A stretch of 64,000 nt of DNA, from assembly GCF_009017255.1 (NCBI RefSeq), contig NZ_WBZB01000037.1, positions 1 to 64,000 of the forward strand. The letters run 5' to 3'. This DNA comes from Alkaliphilus serpentinus. GTDB taxonomy: Bacteria > Bacillota > Clostridia > Peptostreptococcales > Natronincolaceae. Each line of letters starts with the position of its first letter. Positions within the stretch are counted from its first letter, which is position 1. Under the pieces are notes generated by a model. That model ran no database searches, had not been told where the DNA came from, and saw only the letters and a program-made list of their open reading frames with translations. Position numbers and translations under genes: made by a program. This document shows, piece after piece, positions 59,664 to 64,000 of this stretch.

Positions 59664-59768
59664 GTTCTCTATTGAAGATATAATAGCATCAAAATAGAGA
59701 AAAAGCAACTTCTTTTTAATGCCAAGATAATTGAAATAACAGATCTAGACCACTACCATAGTAAACAC

Positions 59769-59951
59769 GAAGGAATTTTCCTTCCATTTATTGTAAGGTG
59801 ACAAGAAATTGCTGGTGAAGAGGGACTGATAAGAAGGTCTCTTTAAATATTGGTAAAGGTTCCCTCATATATATAACTGTATGTGAATATGTTTTGATTA
59901 GAGTAATGTGGGTAAAAAAGTATTATCATTGAAACGTAAGGGGGACTATGT
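59769..59951 (+). other. Leader of the nqr operon with competing stems
   Basis: A small palindrome GAAGGAATTTTCCTTC (59769-59784) is followed by GAGGGA (59820-59825). That segment can pair either with TCTCTT just downstream (59838-59843) or with TCCCTC (59861-59866). These pairings are mutually exclusive. No known riboswitch class is recognised and no terminator is clear. The 316-base gap from tRNA-Val holds this leader and the short heptamer copy. Confidence 0.35.
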
Positions 59952-60908
59952 GTGTCAAAATACAACCAATTATTTATGAAACAGCTGATGATGAGAAAGG
60001 TTTTGCTTAGTCTCATTCCTATAATTGTAGGAGCTGTTTTCTTTTTCGGATGGAGAACTCTTCTCTTAATGCTGGTAGTAACAGTTGCTGGTATCTTAAC
60101 AGAAGCAATCTTTAAGAGAAGACAAAACAAGAAAATAAGTGAAGCGGTAATCGTTACATCAGTATTGTTTTCCCTCACCCTTCCTGTTGCTACACCCTTT
60201 TGGGTAGCAATTATTGGAATCATTTTTGGTGTTGCTTTTGCTAAGGAGGTTTTTGGCGGCTTTGGTCATAATATTTTTAATCCAGCCCTTGCAGCTAGAA
60301 CCTTTATCTATGTTTGCTTCCCAGAATATCTAACGGTGAGATGGAACATTGCTGCTAGTAGTTTTCCCGGAGGCTTTACTAGATATATCACACCTGCAGT
60401 TGATGCAGTTTCTGGCTCTACTCCCCTTTTATCCTTAAGGCAGTCTGGAATCATTACTTCATTGCAGCAGCTTTTATTTGGCAATGCTTCAGGTTCCATG
60501 GGTGAAACCAGTGGTGCATTGATCCTTCTTGGTGCAATTATTCTTATCCTTACTAAAACAATTGACTGGAAGCTGATGCTATCCCCAACTGTTGGTTTTG
60601 TTGCAACCAGCAGCATACTAACCCTTATTGGGGTCAACAATGCTCCTAGCCCAGTATTTGGATTGCTTTCTGGAGGATTTCTTTTTGCCTCAGTTTACTT
60701 TATAACTGAGCCCATCACCGCTCCTAAAAACTCCAGTGCAAAGATCCTCTACGGGCTTTTAATTGGTATGATAACCATATTAATAAGGGTCTTTGGAATA
60801 TTTGTAGAGGGAGTCATGTTCTCAGTTCTCATTATGAATTCCTTTGCTCCAATCATAGATGTAGCCTTTAAGGAATTGAAAAAAAGAAGGCAGGTGAAGA
60901 CAGCATGA
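59952..60908 (+). CDS. nqrB: NqrB/RnfD-like membrane flavoprotein subunit
   Basis: This 318-residue integral membrane subunit of a Na+-NQR/RNF-type complex carries covalent FMN. The FMN-Thr site is SGST in VDAVSGSTPLL near residue 156. Other hallmarks are GGFGHNIFNPALAAR and FITEPITAPKNS. At 318 residues it matches RnfD length and lacks the N-terminal extension of about 80-100 residues that NqrB uses to contact NqrA. The GTG start follows GGGGG by 7 bases. It is the first of five overlapping genes. Confidence 0.9.
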   Translation: MSKYNQLFMKQLMMRKVLLSLIPIIVGAVFFFGWRTLLLMLVVTVAGILTEAIFKRRQNKKISEAVIVTSVLFSLTLPVATPFWVAIIGIIFGVAFAKEVFGGFGHNIFNPALAARTFIYVCFPEYLTVRWNIAASSFPGGFTRYITPAVDAVSGSTPLLSLRQSGIITSLQQLLFGNASGSMGETSGALILLGAIILILTKTIDWKLMLSPTVGFVATSSILTLIGVNNAPSPVFGLLSGGFLFASVYFITEPITAPKNSSAKILYGLLIGMITILIRVFGIFVEGVMFSVLIMNSFAPIIDVAFKELKKRRQVKTA

Positions 60909-61510
60909 AGGCCTTTAATTATAAATCCATTATGTTTATGTTAATTATTTCAGTTATATTTACTGGTAGCTTAGCAATTATCAATGAGTTAACAGCTAAC
61001 AAAATAGAAATGAATTTAGAAATGAAGCAACAAAAATCGCTATTATATGTATTAGGTTTTTCCGTTGAGAATCAAACGGCAGTAGAGGTTAGTAATTTGT
61101 ATAATGAAGCCATCGAAGTAAAAGAGAGTGAAGATATAACTTATTATTTAGGCTATAGGGATGACTCTTTAGTTGGATATGTCTTTCCCTTTGGGGGAGA
61201 TGCAGTTTGGGGCTTCTTGAAGGGCTTTATTGCATTAGATCCTTCTTTAACAAAGATTATAGGAATAGACTTCTTATCCCATAGTGAAACACCTGGACTT
61301 GGAGGTAGAATTGATGAAGAAGGCTTCAAGGAGCAATTTAGAGGGGTTGTTTTAAATACAGAGGATCTTCAAGAATTCATCAAATATCGACCCAATCCAG
61401 GAGGTCAGGTGGATGCCATATCAGGGGCTACCGGAACCTCCAATGCTGTTAAGAGAATCATCAATGACAATCTAAGGGAAATCTTAGATGAAGCAAAGGA
61501 GGGTCTATAG
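60905..61510 (+). CDS. nqrC: NqrC/RnfG-like subunit with covalent FMN
   Basis: This 201-residue subunit has one N-terminal membrane helix and an extracytoplasmic FMN domain. The FMN-attachment Thr lies in VDAISGATGTSNAV near residue 176, and ETPGLGGRI and GGDAVWG are typical. It passes electrons from NqrB-type to the final acceptor. Its ATG overlaps the preceding stop by 4 bases. The sequence fits both NqrC and RnfG; the neighbours decide for NQR. Confidence 0.9.
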   Translation: MKAFNYKSIMFMLIISVIFTGSLAIINELTANKIEMNLEMKQQKSLLYVLGFSVENQTAVEVSNLYNEAIEVKESEDITYYLGYRDDSLVGYVFPFGGDAVWGFLKGFIALDPSLTKIIGIDFLSHSETPGLGGRIDEEGFKEQFRGVVLNTEDLQEFIKYRPNPGGQVDAISGATGTSNAVKRIINDNLREILDEAKEGL

Positions 61511-61511
61511 A

Positions 61512-62165
61512 ATGTTAAAACTAAAGGAATATAAAAATATCTTTTCAATGGGAGTTTTTAAAGATAACCCTATATTTAGACAAATACTAGGTATATGCTC
61601 TGCCCTTGCGGTGACCAACCTTATGCTAAACTCCTTCGTAATGGGCTTGGGTTTAATATTCGTAACATCCTTTTCAAGCTTGACGGTATCCATTATCCGT
61701 CAATATACACCTAGGCATATTAGAATGATGGTCCAAACTCTGATTATATCTGCATATGTTATTATCGTTGACATCGTACTTAAGGCCTATTACCCAACCA
61801 TAAGCGAAGCCTTAGGACCCTATGTAGGCTTAATTATAACCAATTGTATTATTATGGGCCGCTGCGAATCCTATGCTCAGAATAATCCTCCCCTCCCAGC
61901 CTTTATGGATGGTGTTGCTTCAGGAGTAGGATATACCATGATCTTGTTAATAATAGCCTTCTTTAGAGAATTATTAGGCTTTGGTAGCTTATTTGGCTAT
62001 CAGGTATTAGGGGGTTGGTGGCCAAGATGGATTTTTATGATTATGCCCCCAGGAGCCTTCTTCATGCTAGCCATTGTCATTTGGGTTGCCAACACATTAT
62101 CAGCAAAATCTGAAGAGGATCAGCTGCAAGTACCAGCAACAGCTAAAGCAGGAGGTGTAGAATAA
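61512..62165 (+). CDS. nqrD: NqrD-like integral membrane subunit
   Basis: This 217-residue subunit has six helices, with conserved Cys in LGICSALAV and ITNCIIMGR. The two Cys of NqrD and NqrE together hold an iron site in the membrane. The NqrD-type LGxCSALAVT box and [13 protein letters not shown] are closer to NqrD than to RnfE. The ATG at 61512 follows the previous stop directly. A poorly conserved acidic tail ends the protein. Confidence 0.92.
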   Translation: MLKLKEYKNIFSMGVFKDNPIFRQILGICSALAVTNLMLNSFVMGLGLIFVTSFSSLTVSIIRQYTPRHIRMMVQTLIISAYVIIVDIVLKAYYPTISEALGPYVGLIITNCIIMGRCESYAQNNPPLPAFMDGVASGVGYTMILLIIAFFRELLGFGSLFGYQVLGGWWPRWIFMIMPPGAFFMLAIVIWVANTLSAKSEEDQLQVPATAKAGGVE

Positions 62166-62752
62166 TGACAGTACATCCCTTTGTTATATTGTTTGCTTCA
62201 ATATTCACCAGCAATATGATTTTAAGTAATTTCCTTGGTATGTGTTCCTTTATAGCAGTATCAAAGGAGATCAGAACCTCCCTGGGTCTAGGCCAGGCAG
62301 TAATCTTTGTTACTACAGGAACCACCATTATTAATTTCTTAGTATATCATTATATATTAATGCCCCTTGGATTAGAGTATCTAAGGTTTATCGTCTTTAT
62401 TATTACAATAGCTGCCTTTGTTCAGCTGGTTGAGATGATTGTAGAAAGATACATGCCAACACTATACTACTCATTGGGAATCTTTCTGCCATTGATTACT
62501 GTAAACTGTGCCATACTAGGGGTTTCCCTCTTTATGGTTATCCGTAGCTACAGCTTTATTCAATCAGTGGTCTTTGGTTTTGGTTCAGGTTTAGGTTGGG
62601 CATTGGCTATAGTAGCCATGGCAGGCATACGACAAAGGCTTAAGAATTCTCCTATACCTAAGGGGTTACAGGGGCCAGGAATTACCCTTATTATAACTGG
62701 CTTAATGGCCCTTGCCTTTATTGGTTTTTCTGGTATAGTAAAAATTCAGTAG
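62165..62752 (+). CDS. nqrE: NqrE-like integral membrane subunit
   Basis: This 195-residue subunit pairs with NqrD as the inverted membrane partner. It has Cys in [11 protein letters not shown] and [10 protein letters not shown], and the typical [10 protein letters not shown] and [13 protein letters not shown] segments. The ATG overlaps the nqrD stop (TAATG), indicating translational coupling. The family match is close to NqrE rather than RnfA. Confidence 0.93.
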   Translation: MTVHPFVILFASIFTSNMILSNFLGMCSFIAVSKEIRTSLGLGQAVIFVTTGTTIINFLVYHYILMPLGLEYLRFIVFIITIAAFVQLVEMIVERYMPTLYYSLGIFLPLITVNCAILGVSLFMVIRSYSFIQSVVFGFGSGLGWALAIVAMAGIRQRLKNSPIPKGLQGPGITLIITGLMALAFIGFSGIVKIQ

Positions 62753-62768
62753 CCCTGGAGGTGGCAAA

Positions 62769-63872
62769 ATGTTAAATATAATCATAACAATCGCAGTAAT
62801 TTCAGGTATAGCTACGATCCTTGCAATAATCTTATCCTTAGCCGATGTTTATATTGCAGACTATGGTGAGAAAAAAATCATTATAAACAAGGATAAGGAG
62901 CTGGTGGTGGATGGTGGTAATAGCCTTCTATCCTCCCTGATTAGTAATGATATCTTCATTCCTTCTGCCTGTGGAGGTAAGGGCAGCTGCGGCTATTGCA
63001 AATGTACCATTAATAGTGGTGGCGGTCCGGTGCTGGCAACAGAGCTTTCCTATCTTACAGAGGATGATATTGCCAATAATGTAAGACTCTCCTGCCAGGT
63101 AAAGGTTAAAGAGGATATGGACATTACAATTCCTGAAGAATTATTTAATGTAAAACAATACAAAGCAGTGGTGGAAATCGCTAAGGATTTAACCCCTAAA
63201 ATCAAATATCTACGTCTTCGAATTACTGATGGTCAGCAGATTTCCTTTAAGGCTGGTCAATACATTCAATTGCTGGCCCCTCCCTATCCAGGTAATCAAG
63301 AGGAGGTCTATAGGGCCTATTCAGTTGCATCCTCAACAAAAAACAATAATTTTGTAGACCTGATCATTGGTTATGTTGAAGGTGGAATACTAACCACCTA
63401 TGTCCACAAGCACCTTTCCCAAGGAGACGAGGTATCCTTCAATGGCCCCTATGGAGATTTCTATCTGGATGAAGAAAGTGATCGAGAAATGGTAATGGTG
63501 GCTGTTGGAACAGGTATGGCTCCAATACGAAGTATTTTATATGAAATGCTGGATAAGGGTATTAATAGAAAGGCAACCTACTTCTTTGGTGCCCGTTGTA
63601 AAGAGGATCTCTTTATGCTAGAGGAAATGGAAATGCTTCAGAATAACTTGCTGGATTTCATGTATATACCAAGCCTTTCGAGACCTTTGGAAACCGACAA
63701 TTGGGAAGGGGATGTAGGTAGGGTTACCGATGCAATTGCTGAATACCTTAGTGAAGGTGAAAATAAGGAGGCCTATCTGTGTGGTAGTGCTCCAATGATC
63801 GAATCTACCATCAAAGCCTTAAAGGCCAAAGGGATTCCAGAGGATAGGATTTACTATGATAAGTTTGATTAA
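62769..63872 (+). CDS. nqrF: NqrF-like NADH dehydrogenase subunit
   Basis: This 367-residue subunit takes electrons from NADH. One N-terminal helix is followed by a [2Fe-2S] domain (CGGKGSCGYCKC with a further Cys in RLSCQV) and an FAD/NADH reductase module with RAYSVASS (FAD), GPYGDFYL, GTGMAPIRS (NADH) and YLCGSAPMI. It is full length. CTGGAGGTGG precedes the ATG. It is the last gene of the cluster, followed by a terminator, so no nqrA lies downstream in the operon. Confidence 0.95.
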   Translation: MLNIIITIAVISGIATILAIILSLADVYIADYGEKKIIINKDKELVVDGGNSLLSSLISNDIFIPSACGGKGSCGYCKCTINSGGGPVLATELSYLTEDDIANNVRLSCQVKVKEDMDITIPEELFNVKQYKAVVEIAKDLTPKIKYLRLRITDGQQISFKAGQYIQLLAPPYPGNQEEVYRAYSVASSTKNNNFVDLIIGYVEGGILTTYVHKHLSQGDEVSFNGPYGDFYLDEESDREMVMVAVGTGMAPIRSILYEMLDKGINRKATYFFGARCKEDLFMLEEMEMLQNNLLDFMYIPSLSRPLETDNWEGDVGRVTDAIAEYLSEGENKEAYLCGSAPMIESTIKALKAKGIPEDRIYYDKFD

Positions 63873-63948
63873 TTAAATTGAAGATTATAAAAGGGAAACT
63901 ATAATATTGTAAAGCCAAAAGTTCATAACTGAACCTGCTGGAACAAAC

Positions 63949-63995
63949 AAAAGCTACTGAACTATATACAAACTATAGTTCAGTAGCTTTTCAGT
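63949..63995 (+). terminator. Terminator after the nqr cluster
   Basis: A perfect 18-base stem (AAAAGCTACTGAACTATA with its complement at 63974-63991) and a 7-base loop, with a T-rich tail overlapping the stem end. Confidence 0.85.
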
Positions 63996-64000
63996 TACTT

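Noticed and set aside
59952-63872. Complete RNF complex
   Set aside because: No RnfB or RnfC is present, the last gene is NqrF with a [2Fe-2S] and NADH module, and the D/E subunits read as NqrD/NqrE.

Overview
The window is AT-rich DNA that looks like the chromosome of an anaerobic, spore-forming, Gram-positive Clostridia member. The evidence for this is strong purine-rich ribosome binding sites, TTG and GTG starts, SpoVB, a regulatory-type [FeFe]-hydrogenase, a probable tungsten aldehyde:ferredoxin oxidoreductase, type Z S14, DegS/DegU, YkuS and YnzC. A sodium-translocating NQR-like cluster and many short dispersed repeats suggest an Alkaliphilus/Natronincola-like lineage. That placement is inference from gene content, not from a marker-gene comparison.

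Layout. 1-6.9 kb: ECF sigma/anti-sigma pair, YdjM-like membrane protein, tRNA-Leu, cation diffusion facilitator with a LysR regulator, DegV. 7.1-15.8 kb: M18 aminopeptidase, DegS/DegU, a candidate structured RNA, CheW, small proteins, histidine ammonia-lyase. 15.8-25.7 kb: a 1792-residue pseudokinase/ATPase/GAF/GGDEF protein behind a MarR gene, an M23 peptidase-bactofilin pair, a lipid kinase and a MocR-type regulator. 26-33 kb: ferredoxin and aldehyde ferredoxin oxidoreductase, a heterodimeric ABC exporter, two very small genes. 33-40 kb: arginine deiminase, histidinol phosphatase, stand-alone rpsN, a degenerate GGDEF protein with a ribbon-helix-helix tail, SpoVB, PolX. 40.6-46.8 kb: MOSC-MoeA-MoeA operon with a structured attenuator leader, an 830 bp RNA- and repeat-rich intergenic stretch, FtsH. 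47-56 kb: tRNA-Ala, RluA-type pseudouridine synthase, NAD kinase, a GlnK/GlnL-like two-component system, a DAACS transporter, a hydrogenase-like iron-sulfur protein. 56-64 kb: a cation exchanger behind a yybP-ykoY (Mn2+) riboswitch, a MATE pump, a DUF421 remnant, tRNA-Val, and a five-gene nqrBCDEF cluster with no nqrA.

How the genes work together. The aldehyde oxidoreductase/ferredoxin pair needs a Mo/W-pterin cofactor, and the two MoeA proteins plus MOSC protein, behind their own attenuator, are the matching supply pathway. The Mn2+-type riboswitch makes the neighbouring exchanger a likely Mn2+ exporter. The nqr cluster keeps the NADH dehydrogenase module (NqrF), both covalent-FMN subunits and both small membrane subunits. 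It lacks NqrA, and its NqrB lacks the N-terminal extension of canonical NqrB, so its electron acceptor is open. This is the most interesting metabolic system here.

Non-coding structure. Several dispersed imperfect palindromes sit just 3' of gene ends. Two of them are flanked by duplicated copies of a terminator hairpin, and one family shows compensatory base changes between copies. A heptamer tandem repeat (ATGTTGA) recurs at six sites with different copy numbers. Three RNA-like elements (10.8-11.05 kb, the moeA leader, 44.65-44.73 kb) are not explained by the protein genes.
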